Below, piece after piece: positions 50,831-60,200 of a stretch of 64,000 nt of DNA. This DNA is from CAYHGX01 sp964356355 (lineage in GTDB: Bacteria; Patescibacteriota; Gracilibacteria; UBA1369; LOWO2-01-FULL-3), in contig CAYHGX010000003.1 in NCBI GenBank assembly GCA_964356355.1, positions 53,061 to 117,060 on the forward strand. Reading direction: 5' to 3'. Numbering within the stretch: position 1 is the stretch's first letter; each line of letters starts with the position of its first letter. Below the pieces are notes generated by a model. The model worked only from the letters and a program-made list of their open reading frames with translations, was not told where the DNA came from and did not search any database. The position numbers and the translations under genes were made by a program.

Positions 50831-52369
50831 TTATTCTTCAATATGTTTGAAAATTTCACGGAATCTAACTCGTTCTATAAGTCGTAATCCTGTCCATTTT
50901 CCTAGTAGGATATTGAGGACGAAGGTTAGGAGCACAAGTTCTGGATATGTGAGTATTATTCTTTTTACGAATTCGAATCTGAATTCAACGATTGATAGAT
51001 CTACGCTTCCTCCTGCAATTATATAAGCAATGAGAGCTACTAGTAGTGTTTCCGCCATGGTCATGGTGGTGGTGCTTAGGTTGCCTTCTCCTTTTCCGCT
51101 AACAAATTTTTCAACTAGTGTACTAAGTATTAACATTGGGAAGATTGCTATTGAGAGGAATTCTGCGTTGAAAAAATTTAGATGAATACTAGTGATGATT
51201 ACGCCAAGTAATGTTAAAGATACTAAACTGATGATTATTGCAATTTTGGGAATGAAGAGCATTCTTACTTTTTTTAGTACCAATTTGGATATTGCTCCAA
51301 CTGCAATTGCGGATATTAGGGTTAGTAATCCTGCGTTTAGGCCAATAATAAGGAAGGAAAGGGTGATTATTGAAGGTGTATAGATGCCAAAGGTGTTGAT
51401 TCCCACTACTTGCCTCATGAAGGCAACAACTGTTGCAATGATTGGTAGCAGTAAAAGTAAGGCGATTGTATTGTCGGGAATGCCATTATTTATTAATGCA
51501 CTTACAAAGTAGCTTATGACGTTCCAGGGGCGGATGTTTCCACTTTCTGAATTGATTATTTTGTATTCGCTCCCTCTTTCTCTGATGATACCAATGAAGC
51601 TGTTGGTGTTGCTGGTTTCTATTAGTGCATCTATGCTGCCTTCTTTGGTGATTATTATTTGTTCTGGCTTTATTAAGTCGAATTGGTGTTCTGCTTGGCT
51701 TATTCTTGAATCAATGTCGTGTTCAAGTATGACAATTGATTTATTAGAGAAGTCCGTGGGTGTCTTTTTTGTACTTTGGATGTATCTTGAAATGGCATTT
51801 AATCCTGCGTTTTCGCTTGTCCACACCACTATTTGTTTTGTGTTTTTCAGATCTTGAGCCTGTTCGTTTAGTTTTTTTGTAAGAACTTCTTCTGAAATGA
51901 ATTCTGTACTCGATCCGTAGCTTTCAATGATTTTAAAGTAGACTCCCCCTTTTTTTGCGAAGTTTTCAATTATGTCTATTCGGTCTTTTGAGTCTATTTG
52001 ATCAGTAATAAGTACTATCATTTTCCCGTAAACGAATGTTTCAAATGAAGTTTCTGAGATTGTTTCTCCTTCGGTTATCTTAAGTTTGACTGTATATTCC
52101 CCAGTTGATTGGTAGGCATGGAGGGCTTCTACTCCTTCATTTTTGTTGCCATCTCCAAAGTCCCAGTCGTAGCGAATATCGAGTCCTGGATGGGGAATAA
52201 AAGATTGGGAGGCATCAAAAATCGTACTTTTACCTACTTCTATTGTGGAGGGAAGGTTTATTACTGCTCTCAGATAGCTATTTTGGAGGTTTTCAGCAAT
52301 CGCTGCTTGGGGACATCCTGAGATAAGCAAAATTACTACTGTGAGAATTGTTTTTGAAATGAATTTCAT
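50831..52369 (-). CDS. PKD-domain 7TM membrane protein, partner of the ATP-grasp fusion
   Basis: 512 aa. Lipoprotein-like or cleaved N-terminus (ILLISGCPQAAIAE), a PKD/Ig-like domain (~33-113; FDASQSFI, YDWDFGDG, YTVKLKI), a Rossmann-like alpha/beta region (~115-275) without a visible active site, then seven transmembrane helices (~295-495). The 7TM part matches the layout of the membrane protein (7TM_transglut) usually found beside alpha-L-glutamate-ligase-like ATP-grasp proteins. In the better-known form an inactive transglutaminase domain precedes the helices, and here it is missing. Upstream of and co-directional with the fusion gene; the large FN3 protein is divergent. Confidence 0.75.
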   Translation of the reverse strand: MKFISKTILTVVILLISGCPQAAIAENLQNSYLRAVINLPSTIEVGKSTIFDASQSFIPHPGLDIRYDWDFGDGNKNEGVEALHAYQSTGEYTVKLKITEGETISETSFETFVYGKMIVLITDQIDSKDRIDIIENFAKKGGVYFKIIESYGSSTEFISEEVLTKKLNEQAQDLKNTKQIVVWTSENAGLNAISRYIQSTKKTPTDFSNKSIVILEHDIDSRISQAEHQFDLIKPEQIIITKEGSIDALIETSNTNSFIGIIRERGSEYKIINSESGNIRPWNVISYFVSALINNGIPDNTIALLLLLPIIATVVAFMRQVVGINTFGIYTPSIITLSFLIIGLNAGLLTLISAIAVGAISKLVLKKVRMLFIPKIAIIISLVSLTLLGVIITSIHLNFFNAEFLSIAIFPMLILSTLVEKFVSGKGEGNLSTTTMTMAETLLVALIAYIIAGGSVDLSIVEFRFEFVKRIILTYPELVLLTFVLNILLGKWTGLRLIERVRFREIFKHIEE

Positions 52370-52471
52370 ACTCTTATACTAGCAAATTTGTTTATTTATA
52401 ACAAAAAAATCTCGAATTGACAAGTGGAGTTGTTGTGGTGGTGTGGTCTTCATTAAATCATGCTTTTGGTG

Positions 52472-52477
52472 TATAAT
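52472..52477 (+). promoter_or_regulatory. -10 box for the large secreted FN3 protein
   Basis: TATAAT 22 nt before ATG 52500; the leader contains taataaaacaaaa and no SD. An earlier in-frame ATG overlaps this box and is therefore not used. Confidence 0.5.
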
Positions 52478-52499
52478 GTTTAGATTTAATAAAACAAAA

Positions 52500-54548
52500 A
52501 TGCGAGGTTGGAAGATATTAGGGATAGTTGTGGTGGTTCTATTGGTGTCAAACTTTGCTTTTGCTAAGTCTATTAATCCTATTTCTGGCTTAGAGTTCAA
52601 GGCATTGGACACTGTTGCGGGATATTCAACTACTATTAAGGCTACTGGAGCTGTAAATGGAACTAAGGCTTGGATAATTATCCAGAATCCTTTAGGTGAT
52701 CAGACAAAGGAGCAAATTGAGGCTGATGCTGCTGGTGAGTTTTTGTTTAATTTTGGTAAGAGTAGTACAAGCGTGAGTGGAGAGTATCTTTTTGCTTTCA
52801 TGGATGGTGAAAGCGTTTCTGATGTTGGAAAATTTCAGGTTTATCCGGGCCAGTTGTCTCCTGAAAATTCTGATGTAAAACCTTCTACTATTTATTTGAA
52901 TGCTGGTGATAGTGAGAAATTGAATGTGAAATTGGTTGATGACTTTGATAATCCTATTGCTGGTCATTTAGTGAAGGTTATTGCTGATAAGGGCTCAGTT
53001 GTTGCTAAAAGTGATAATGATATAACTGATGCTTCTGGAAGTGTTGATTTTTCAATTTCTATGTTGAAGAGCGGTGTGGCTTCGTTTTCGGTATATGACG
53101 TTACTTCGGATTCTTTGATCACCTCTAATGTAAAAGTGGCTTCTAGTGGTGATTTAGCTATGGGAAATGCTTCTGGAAGTGTTGATCATTTTAAATTTGA
53201 GGATGTTCCGGATGAGATTTTGAAGGGTGAGAATTTTTCTTTGAAACTTACGGCTCAAGACTCTAATGATCAGGTTGTTTTGGCTTATAATGGTTCTATT
53301 CGGTTTACGGTTGATGGTGAGAATTCAGCTTCAGTTGTGATTCCTGATGATTACCAATATCAGATTTCTGATCAGGGTGAGCATGTTTTTAGTTTGGCTT
53401 TCTTATTTCAGAAGGCCGGTAACTATCATTTGACTGCTACCGACATGATAAATATGGAAGTAGTTGGTGAGGTGGATTTAGTTGTTAAAGATGCCAGTGG
53501 TGCTGGGAGTGGTGACTCATCTGTTACCCTTTCAAATCCTATTGCTGGAACCTATAGTAATAATATGCAGGTAATTTCTGGATCTGCACCGGCCAGCAGT
53601 AAATTAAAGATTTTTGATAACGAAAGTGAGTTGACGAGTTTAATAGTAGGAGCTTCTGGTAATTTTTCCTTTACAACTTCAGCTTTGGAGGATGGTGAGC
53701 ATAAAATTTATGCTGCTACGGTGAACGAGGTTGGGACTATTGTAGAAACAAGTGCGGTTGTTACTTTAATTATTGATACTTTTGCGCCGGAAATTTCTCA
53801 GGTAGTAATGGAGCCTTCTGATACTGTAGTGCCTGGTAGCCCTGTTAAGGTGAAAATTTATACTGATAGTAACTTATCTAGTGCTTCGTTGTTGTTTCAG
53901 AACAATCTTCTTGTTTTGACGAAAAACAATCAGGGGTATTTTGAGGGTAATTTGGTTGCTCCAAATGTAGTTGGTGAGTACAAATTGGAATTTGTTTTGA
54001 ATGATAGGCTCGGAAATGAGTCTAAGATTTCGGATAAGGCGACTTTGAAAGTTTCAAATTTATTGGGTGAAGGCACTGTGCCAACTCTGACTGGGTTGGT
54101 GGCTGCTAGCGATAATAATAAGGTGGTTTTAACTTGGGCGGCTCCTGAAAATGGGCCTACTGTGATTAAGAATTATCGTATTTACTTTGGACTAGCACCA
54201 AATCAATTAACTCAGGCAGTTGATACTTATTCAAATGCTACGACTTGGTATATTCCAAATTTGCAAAATGGTACTCAATATTATTTTGCTGTGATTGCAG
54301 TGAATGATAAGGGGGATACTTCTTCTAAATTCAGTAATATCATTGGAGCTGTTCCTGGGCTTAGGGCTGAGGTGGTGCCAGTTGAGGTATTGAATGGAAC
54401 TGCGGGAGCAGATGCTTTTGCTGAGAGTAAAACTAAATCTAGTGAGACTGGTCCTTCTCTGGGGTGGTTAGTTTTAGTGTCTTGTGTGGCCGGCGTGTTT
54501 TATTGTAATATGCGCCCATGGAAAAGGCGCAAATCATCGGTTTTATAA
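52500..54548 (+). CDS. large surface protein with Ig-like and FN3 domains and C-terminal anchor
   Basis: 682 aa from ATG 52500: signal peptide (MRGWKILG, hydrophobic to ~residue 22), then repeated beta-sandwich regions (big_1/Ig-like around residues 120-200 with IYLNAGDSEKLNVKLVDDF; two further ones), a fibronectin type III domain (~525-605; LTWAAPENGPTVIKNYRIY, YYFAVIAVNDKG), and a Ser-rich stretch. A C-terminal transmembrane helix (WLVLVSCVAGVFY) is followed by a basic tail (RPWKRRK), which should anchor it. No LPXTG is visible. Likely a surface adhesin or scaffold. It is divergent from the 7TM/ATP-grasp genes. The coding end overlaps yggT by 31 nt. Confidence 0.75.
   Translation: MRGWKILGIVVVVLLVSNFAFAKSINPISGLEFKALDTVAGYSTTIKATGAVNGTKAWIIIQNPLGDQTKEQIEADAAGEFLFNFGKSSTSVSGEYLFAFMDGESVSDVGKFQVYPGQLSPENSDVKPSTIYLNAGDSEKLNVKLVDDFDNPIAGHLVKVIADKGSVVAKSDNDITDASGSVDFSISMLKSGVASFSVYDVTSDSLITSNVKVASSGDLAMGNASGSVDHFKFEDVPDEILKGENFSLKLTAQDSNDQVVLAYNGSIRFTVDGENSASVVIPDDYQYQISDQGEHVFSLAFLFQKAGNYHLTATDMINMEVVGEVDLVVKDASGAGSGDSSVTLSNPIAGTYSNNMQVISGSAPASSKLKIFDNESELTSLIVGASGNFSFTTSALEDGEHKIYAATVNEVGTIVETSAVVTLIIDTFAPEISQVVMEPSDTVVPGSPVKVKIYTDSNLSSASLLFQNNLLVLTKNNQGYFEGNLVAPNVVGEYKLEFVLNDRLGNESKISDKATLKVSNLLGEGTVPTLTGLVAASDNNKVVLTWAAPENGPTVIKNYRIYFGLAPNQLTQAVDTYSNATTWYIPNLQNGTQYYFAVIAVNDKGDTSSKFSNIIGAVPGLRAEVVPVEVLNGTAGADAFAESKTKSSETGPSLGWLVLVSCVAGVFYCNMRPWKRRKSSVL
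54482..54511 (+). promoter_or_regulatory. promoter for yggT-cysS, leaderless
   Basis: TTGTGT (54482-54487), 18-nt spacer to TAATAT (54506-54511), 6 nt before ATG 54518. It lies within the end of the upstream gene. Confidence 0.5.
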
Positions 54549-54814
54549 TCTATTTTGTGGATGTGTTTCGTAATTTATTAGTTTACGCTTTTATTGCGAG
54601 GGTTATTGTTTCGATGTTTGTGATGATGCCCCCTTATGGTCGCAGAGGTGGGAGATTTTACGGATTTTTATGTGAAGTGACCGATCCAATTTTGAAAATT
54701 ATAAGAAGGGTTCCTCATAAAATTGGGATGTTTGATTTTGCGCCTATGATTGCAATTTTTGGCTTGGATTTGCTTGGAGAATTTATAATAAGATTATTGG
54801 CTCAATTAATTTAA
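54518..54814 (+). CDS. YggT-family membrane protein
   Basis: 98 aa with two transmembrane segments (~14-36 and 70-95) and the loop TDPILKIIRRVPHKIGMFDFAPM typical of the YggT family (a membrane protein linked to cell envelope/K+ transport or septation in other bacteria; function unsettled). Its 5' end overlaps the FN3 gene by 31 nt. cysS follows 4 nt after the stop, so these two are an operon. Confidence 0.8.
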   Translation: MEKAQIIGFIIYFVDVFRNLLVYAFIARVIVSMFVMMPPYGRRGGRFYGFLCEVTDPILKIIRRVPHKIGMFDFAPMIAIFGLDLLGEFIIRLLAQLI

Positions 54815-54818
54815 AATT

Positions 54819-56198
54819 ATGAAGGTTTATAATAGCTTGGGGCGAGAGAAGATGGATTTTGTGCCCATGGAAGAGGGAAAGGTGAAGATGTATGTGTGTG
54901 GGCCGACTGTGTATGATAGCGCGCATTTGGGGCATGGAAGAAGTGCGGTGAGCTTTGATGTGATCCGAAGGTATTTTTTGTATAAGGGATTGGAGGTGAA
55001 ATTTGTGAGTAATTATACTGATATTGACGACAAGATGATCGTGCGTGCGGCTGAGAAGGGCGTAAGTGTGGCCGAGTTGGCGGATTTGGTGATTCCTGAG
55101 TATGAGAGGGATTATGGGAAGTTGAAGGTGATGAGGCCTGATGTGCAGCCTAAGGCTACGGATTATATTGCGGAAATGATTGCGTTGGTAAGTGGACTTG
55201 AGAAAAGGGGCTTTGTGTATGTGATTGAGGGCGATGGTGTGTATTTTGAAATTGAAAAATATAAGGCTTATGGTGAACTTTCAGGGCAGAAGCTTGAGGA
55301 TTTGCAGGCGGGTTCGAGGGTGGTAGTGAAAGAGGAGAAGCGAAGTCCGTATGACTTTGTGCTTTGGAAGTTTAAGAAGGAGGGCGAGCCCTTTTGGGCG
55401 AGCCCGTGGGGTGATGGAAGGCCTGGTTGGCATATTGAATGTAGTGCGATGACTTGGAAGGAGCTTGGGGAGAAGTTTGATATTCATGGTGGCGGACTAG
55501 ATCTTACGTTCCCCCATCACGAATGTGAAATGGCTCAATCTCGAGGTGTTTTTGGGGCAGATTCGTTTGCGAAATATTGGCTGCATAATGGTTTTATTAC
55601 TGTTGATAATGAAAAGATGAGCAAGAGCCTTGGTAATTTTTTCACTTTAAAAGATATTTTTGAGAAATATGATCCTTTGGTCGTGAGATTTATGTTTTTA
55701 CAGACTCACTATCGTAATCCGATCAACTTTTCTGATGCCATTTTGGATCAGGCGAAGGCGGGATTGGCGAGAATTCATGATTTTGTGAGAAATTTGCAGT
55801 TGGCTGGAAAGGGTGCTGATGAGGGTGATGACTTCAGTGTGGATCTTTATCGTGAGAGGTTTGAGGAATTTATGGATAATGATTTTGATACTTCTGGGGT
55901 TTTCGGTGTGTTGTTTGATTTGGTGAAGGAGGTTAATATTGCTATTGTTGATGGAGAGTTGGGGAAGATTGGGATTTTGAAAGTGGAGGAGTTTTTGAAG
56001 GACGTTGATCAGGTATTGGCTGTGATTTTTCCGGATCAAGAGGTAGTTGAGGCTGATGTGGAAGCTTTGATTGAGGAACGTGAGGAAGCGCGAAAGAATC
56101 GTGATTTTGCGCGTTCAGATGAAATTCGAGCTGAGTTGAAAGAACGTGGAATTGTGCTTGAAGATAGTACAAATGGCACAATTTGGAAGCGAATTTAG
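54819..56198 (+). CDS. cysS: cysteinyl-tRNA synthetase
   Basis: Class I synthetase, 459 aa. Zinc-ligand Cys is in YVCGPTVYDSAHLGHGRS, which also contains the HIGH-equivalent HLGH; further zinc ligands are in WHIECSAM and FPHHECE; KMSKS is intact (DNEKMSKSLGN). It overlaps the NhaD-like gene by 4 nt at its convergent end. Confidence 0.95.
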   Translation: MKVYNSLGREKMDFVPMEEGKVKMYVCGPTVYDSAHLGHGRSAVSFDVIRRYFLYKGLEVKFVSNYTDIDDKMIVRAAEKGVSVAELADLVIPEYERDYGKLKVMRPDVQPKATDYIAEMIALVSGLEKRGFVYVIEGDGVYFEIEKYKAYGELSGQKLEDLQAGSRVVVKEEKRSPYDFVLWKFKKEGEPFWASPWGDGRPGWHIECSAMTWKELGEKFDIHGGGLDLTFPHHECEMAQSRGVFGADSFAKYWLHNGFITVDNEKMSKSLGNFFTLKDIFEKYDPLVVRFMFLQTHYRNPINFSDAILDQAKAGLARIHDFVRNLQLAGKGADEGDDFSVDLYRERFEEFMDNDFDTSGVFGVLFDLVKEVNIAIVDGELGKIGILKVEEFLKDVDQVLAVIFPDQEVVEADVEALIEEREEARKNRDFARSDEIRAELKERGIVLEDSTNGTIWKRI

Positions 56199-58123
56199 GC
56201 TTCTTTGCGATTTCCGAAGAGGAATAATCTGCGAGAGGCGTTGACTGTTTCTTCTGGAGCAGCTTTGTTGCTTGCGTGCTTGGTGTCGGTGACTGGCTTG
56301 GGTACATTTACAATTCCAGCGTTTGAAAGGAGTGTTAAGGCTTTGGAATAAGCCATACCGAATAATGCAGTGTCGGCATGGCTCCAGATGTTTTTTATAG
56401 AGTCAGCTAGAGAGTAATCGTCTAGGCTAAATTGTGTGACATTGGCCATGTTGCCGATGGCTGTCATTGAGCCGCCTTGGATACTTGCAATTAGAGGTAT
56501 CTGAGGTTTTTCCGGCATTATGCTAAGACCAATTTTGCACGCTACATAGTTATCTGCAAACATACTGAAAATCATGAGCATACAGAAGATGGTCATTTCT
56601 CGCATTGTTTCATTCATGCCGTCTAAGGATTTGACTAGATCTTCGAAGACTGGTGTAAGGAAGGGTACGCAGCCAGCTTGGAATGGGAAAACGTTTACTA
56701 CATCACCAAGATTGTGACCGACGGCTGCTTTAATACGATTAAGATTGGTGGTGTTGGTGTATATTTTTTTTGCAGTAAGATTTGAAGATGCTTTACTTGG
56801 ATTTGTGTCTTCTGCTGCCATAGAATCCTGTAGTAGTGTGAAAGGAGTTTCGCCAGATGGGGTAGGATCTACTGTGGGGCTTTCTGGGCCAATTGTTGCT
56901 GCTATAGCGTCTATTGCTGGTTCGTGAGCTTCATGAGGTGCGTCAAATTTTGGACTGAAAGGTAAGGTTGCTAAATTGACCAGTTTTTCATTTAAAACTT
57001 CTCCAATTTGAATTTCAAGTCCTTGAGTATTTTGGGGTTGATCTGTGAAGTATTTAGCAAAGTTCGAAATGGATTTAGCAATTATTTTAGCAAGAACTGG
57101 GAGGTTTTTTTTGATACCTTCTTTAGTTTCTTTTGTTGCACTTAGCATCGCCTCTGCTGTGGGGATACCTTCTTGCTTTAGAAGTTCTAGGTTTAGCTTG
57201 TAAGTCGAGGAATAAAGACTGTAAAGAGCCATTGGCCACATTGTTTTCATTTGCCATGCAATACCCTCTGTGAAGCCGTATTTCTCACAGATAGCCATGA
57301 ATGGGGGGTCACCTATTAAGAAAAAACCAGACAAATTGCTCACATGGCTGGTGAGAGTAGCTATCATTTTTTGGTTGCCTGCTGCCAGGCGATTGGACAT
57401 TTTTTTTATAACTTCTGCGCTGCCGACTGTTGTGGCGAGTGGGCTTAAGGCTGAGGCCATTAGAGTGATAAGCGCCGCCTGATCGTGTTTGTTTGGTGAT
57501 TTTGCGTATGCGTCTTCGAAGGCTTTTTCGATATCGGCATTAATTCCTTCTGCGATTGTGGTAGTTCCACTAATTATTCCAAGTGCTTTGGCGCTGGAGA
57601 TGGTTTCTTCTTTTAGATGATGTTTCCCTTTTTCATCTGATAATGAGTATTTGGCTGTTGTTAGAGCAATTAGTGATCCATATTGTACGGCTTGAATGTA
57701 GCCTTTGCCACCTGGCATCAGGGAGGCCACGCCCCAGGCAAAAAGTGCGGTACCAAGATAATCGATAAGCTTGGCAGCACGTTCTTTTGGTGGGAGGTTT
57801 GGATGTTCGGCATCTACTTTTTCTATGATTCCCGGTAGCTTTTCGTCAAATTTTTCTTGTGCGTCTAGAGCCTCTTGGTGATCACCTTCAGATGCTTCAG
57901 CTTTTGAAAGTAGTGCGCCTGAGATTTTTCCGCCGCTAATCCCATCTGCTAAGGCTGCGATTCCAGCTAATGCGAGAAGTTTATTGATGTATCTGCGCGT
58001 TACAGTTGTGCCTTCATTTGTAGCTGCTTGAATTCTTGGATCGATTTCAGTTGGTGTCTCTGTTGTGATTACTGAAGTGTCTATTACTTCTTCTGGTATT
58101 TTTTCGTGGAGAGTTGGATCCAT
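56195..58123 (-). CDS. NhaD-like sodium:proton antiporter (ion transporter superfamily)
   Basis: About 642 aa. The strongest clue is SNLSGFFLIGDPPFMAI, with GDPPF at residues 271-275; GDPPF is a signature of NhaD-type antiporters, and NVFPFQAGCVPFLTPVFEDL recalls the matching second half. Several hydrophobic segments fit a polytopic transporter. Unusual parts are a long charged N-terminus (~1-50) and a ~100-residue acidic, Pro/Ser-rich insert (~385-480). Start ATG 58123 lies 14 nt after TATAAT. Substrate (Na+ or other) is inference. Confidence 0.65.
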   Translation of the reverse strand: MDPTLHEKIPEEVIDTSVITTETPTEIDPRIQAATNEGTTVTRRYINKLLALAGIAALADGISGGKISGALLSKAEASEGDHQEALDAQEKFDEKLPGIIEKVDAEHPNLPPKERAAKLIDYLGTALFAWGVASLMPGGKGYIQAVQYGSLIALTTAKYSLSDEKGKHHLKEETISSAKALGIISGTTTIAEGINADIEKAFEDAYAKSPNKHDQAALITLMASALSPLATTVGSAEVIKKMSNRLAAGNQKMIATLTSHVSNLSGFFLIGDPPFMAICEKYGFTEGIAWQMKTMWPMALYSLYSSTYKLNLELLKQEGIPTAEAMLSATKETKEGIKKNLPVLAKIIAKSISNFAKYFTDQPQNTQGLEIQIGEVLNEKLVNLATLPFSPKFDAPHEAHEPAIDAIAATIGPESPTVDPTPSGETPFTLLQDSMAAEDTNPSKASSNLTAKKIYTNTTNLNRIKAAVGHNLGDVVNVFPFQAGCVPFLTPVFEDLVKSLDGMNETMREMTIFCMLMIFSMFADNYVACKIGLSIMPEKPQIPLIASIQGGSMTAIGNMANVTQFSLDDYSLADSIKNIWSHADTALFGMAYSKALTLLSNAGIVNVPKPVTDTKHASNKAAPEETVNASRRLFLFGNRKEA

Positions 58124-58137
58124 TTTGGTTATTAACA

Positions 58138-58143
58138 ATTATA
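58138..58143 (-). promoter_or_regulatory. -10 box for the NhaD-like gene
   Basis: Minus-strand TATAAT, 14 nt before the ATG at 58123, giving a leader of only a few nucleotides (aataaccaaa). Confidence 0.5.
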
Positions 58144-58217
58144 GTATTGTACCATGAATTCCATGAAAAATAAACCCTGCTTTAAGGTTTTCTAGTTAGA
58201 TTCAAGAGTTTTAGCTT

Positions 58218-59516
58218 TTAGCGCAGTAGTTTGTAGATATTGGTAATGTCCCCTGCGCCCATGGTGATAATGATGTCGAAGTTTTTGTAATGGGATTTGA
58301 TGTATTCGGCGGTGTTTTCGAGGCCTTGGCCGTTGGTGGCGGACTTGTGGTGTTTGGAGATTTCTTTTACCAAGATGTCGGTGGAGAGGCCTTTGAGGTC
58401 GGCTGCTGTGTCGCGGACTTGGTAGATGTTGGGAATTATTACTTGGTTGGCGTGGTTGAAGGATTTGGCGAATTCTTTTAGGAAGGATTTAGTTCGGCTA
58501 AATTGGTGAGGTTGAAAAATGCAGAGAATTTTGGCTTTGGGATTTGCTGTTCGTACGGCTTCAAGTGTGATCTTTATCTCTGTGGGGTGGTGGGCGTAGT
58601 CGTCGATGAAGCGAGTTTTTCTAAGTTTAATTGTTTTTTCTTCCATGCGGCGCCAGCTGCCTTTGTATGAGGAAATTGATTTTTTTATAATTGTATCTGC
58701 GACGCCAAGTTGTTGAGCAGTTATGGCTGCTTGATGGGCATTTTTGAGGTTGAAATCCCCTATTACGCCGGGGGTGAGTTTGAGTTTTGTGGTTTTAGGG
58801 TTGGAGATTAGTATTTTGGCTTTGGTATATTTGCTGAGATTGAGTGAGTTTTTATCGTCGCTGTTGATGATGATGGTGTCGTTTGAGGAGAGTTTTTTGA
58901 GTAATTTTTTGAAAACTTCTAGGTAACGTTCTTCGGTTTTGAAGTAATCGAGGTGGTCGGCTTCGATGTTGGTGATTATTAAAATGTTTGGGTGTAAATG
59001 CAGAAAGGAGGATTTGTATTCGCAGGCTTCTACGATGAATATTTTGCTTTTGCCGATGCGGTAATTTTGATTATCTAGTTCGCGGAGTTTTGTACCAACG
59101 ATGACCGTTGGATCTATTTTTCCTTGGATTGCGGTGAGGGCTGTCATGGCGGTGGTGGTGGATTTTCCGTGAGTTCCTGCGATGGCAATGGTGAAATGGT
59201 TTTCGCTTAATTGGCCTAATGCTTCAGGATAACTGATTGTTGGAATGTTGAGTTTTTTGGCCGCTTTCCGTTCTGCGTTTGACGGAAGGATTGCTTGTGA
59301 AAAAATAATTAAGTCGATTTTTGAGTTAATATTTTCTGGTGATTGAGGGGTGAAAATTTTGATCTTTCTTTTGCTGAGGTGATTGGTTATTTCTGAGGAT
59401 TGTGAGTCTGAACCCGTGATGTTTTTCCCATATTCTTTAAGTATTTGAGCTAAACCTGAGGTGCCGATGCCCCCAATGCCAATGAAATGAATGTTTTTTG
59501 CTTCTTTTAGGTTCAT
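58218..59516 (-). CDS. murC: UDP-N-acetylmuramate--L-alanine ligase
   Basis: First amino-acid-adding step of peptidoglycan precursor synthesis. NAD-like substrate domain IGIGGIGTSGLAQIL (residues ~12-26), ATP-binding GTHGKSTTTAM, EACEYKSSFL, DYAHHPTEI and the C-terminal GAGDI are diagnostic of MurC. 432 aa. Start follows a -10 box by 6 nt. Downstream is the NhaD-like gene with its own promoter. Confidence 0.95.
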   Translation of the reverse strand: MNLKEAKNIHFIGIGGIGTSGLAQILKEYGKNITGSDSQSSEITNHLSKRKIKIFTPQSPENINSKIDLIIFSQAILPSNAERKAAKKLNIPTISYPEALGQLSENHFTIAIAGTHGKSTTTAMTALTAIQGKIDPTVIVGTKLRELDNQNYRIGKSKIFIVEACEYKSSFLHLHPNILIITNIEADHLDYFKTEERYLEVFKKLLKKLSSNDTIIINSDDKNSLNLSKYTKAKILISNPKTTKLKLTPGVIGDFNLKNAHQAAITAQQLGVADTIIKKSISSYKGSWRRMEEKTIKLRKTRFIDDYAHHPTEIKITLEAVRTANPKAKILCIFQPHQFSRTKSFLKEFAKSFNHANQVIIPNIYQVRDTAADLKGLSTDILVKEISKHHKSATNGQGLENTAEYIKSHYKNFDIIITMGAGDITNIYKLLR

Positions 59517-59522
59517 GTGATA

Positions 59523-59528
59523 ATTTTA
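59523..59528 (-). promoter_or_regulatory. -10 box for murC, leaderless
   Basis: Minus-strand TAAAAT ends 6 nt before the murC ATG at 59516. Confidence 0.45.
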
Positions 59529-59555
59529 GCTTACTTGCTTTAGAAAATAAACTGC

Positions 59556-59954
59556 ATGTCTTTACGTTTTTCTCATACCTCTGGTGTCACAAAAATGGTG
59601 ATTTTGATCGAGTTTTTCTTGGTGAGTTATTTGATCTACTCGTTGACGAAAAATGTTTATAACAGTTATCAGGTAGACAATTATATCGCTAGCTTCGAGG
59701 CTGAAAATTCTAAAATAGAGAATGAAAATAAGCAGAAAACTGATGATTATCTTTATTTCACGTCGCCTGAATATATCGATAAAATTGCGAAGCAAAACTT
59801 GGGATTGGTGAACAAGGGTGAGGAGGTTATTGTGCTTGCTCCTGAGGTTTTGGATGAGGTGAACGGGGCGGAGAATTCTGATGGTGAACATGGTTTGGCT
59901 AAGTATGCTGGGTTGTCGAATCCGATGAAATGGTGGACTTTTTTCTTTGGTTAG
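59556..59954 (+). CDS. FtsB/DivIC-like septum formation protein
   Basis: 132 aa. One N-terminal transmembrane helix (~14-32) followed by a coiled coil (YQVDNYIASFEAENSKIENENKQ) and the small C-terminal segment SPEYIDKIAKQNLGLVNKGE, where the pattern E-x2-A/I-R/K-x-LGL-V-x-GE is typical of the DivIC/FtsB family. It would take part in divisome assembly at the septum. murC, also wall-related, is divergent. The final ~30 residues are not conserved. Confidence 0.8.
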   Translation: MSLRFSHTSGVTKMVILIEFFLVSYLIYSLTKNVYNSYQVDNYIASFEAENSKIENENKQKTDDYLYFTSPEYIDKIAKQNLGLVNKGEEVIVLAPEVLDEVNGAENSDGEHGLAKYAGLSNPMKWWTFFFG

Positions 59955-60006
59955 GATGTTTGACTTTACAGTGTGTGTCCTGTATTTTCTTAGCGCTAAA
60001 AAACGA

Positions 60007-60081
<75 letters not shown>

Positions 60082-60122
60082 ACAGACACCGTCGGTGTCC
60101 TGCATTTTTCTTCAGATGTCAT

Positions 60123-60199
60123 GACAGGGTAGCTCAGCTGGTAAGAGCGCCGGATTCATAACCCGGAGGTCGAGAGTTCAAATCTCTCCCTTGTCACCA
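60123..60199 (+). tRNA. tRNA with anticodon CAT (elongator Met or lysidine-type Ile)
   Basis: Complete cloverleaf, acceptor GACAGGG with CCTTGTC, anticodon loop TTCATAA, T-loop GTTCAAAT, discriminator A and encoded CCA. The acceptor is fully paired, so it is not an initiator. Elongator Met and CAU-reading Ile (needing TilS) cannot be told apart confidently by eye. Confidence 0.9.
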
Positions 60200-60200
60200 C

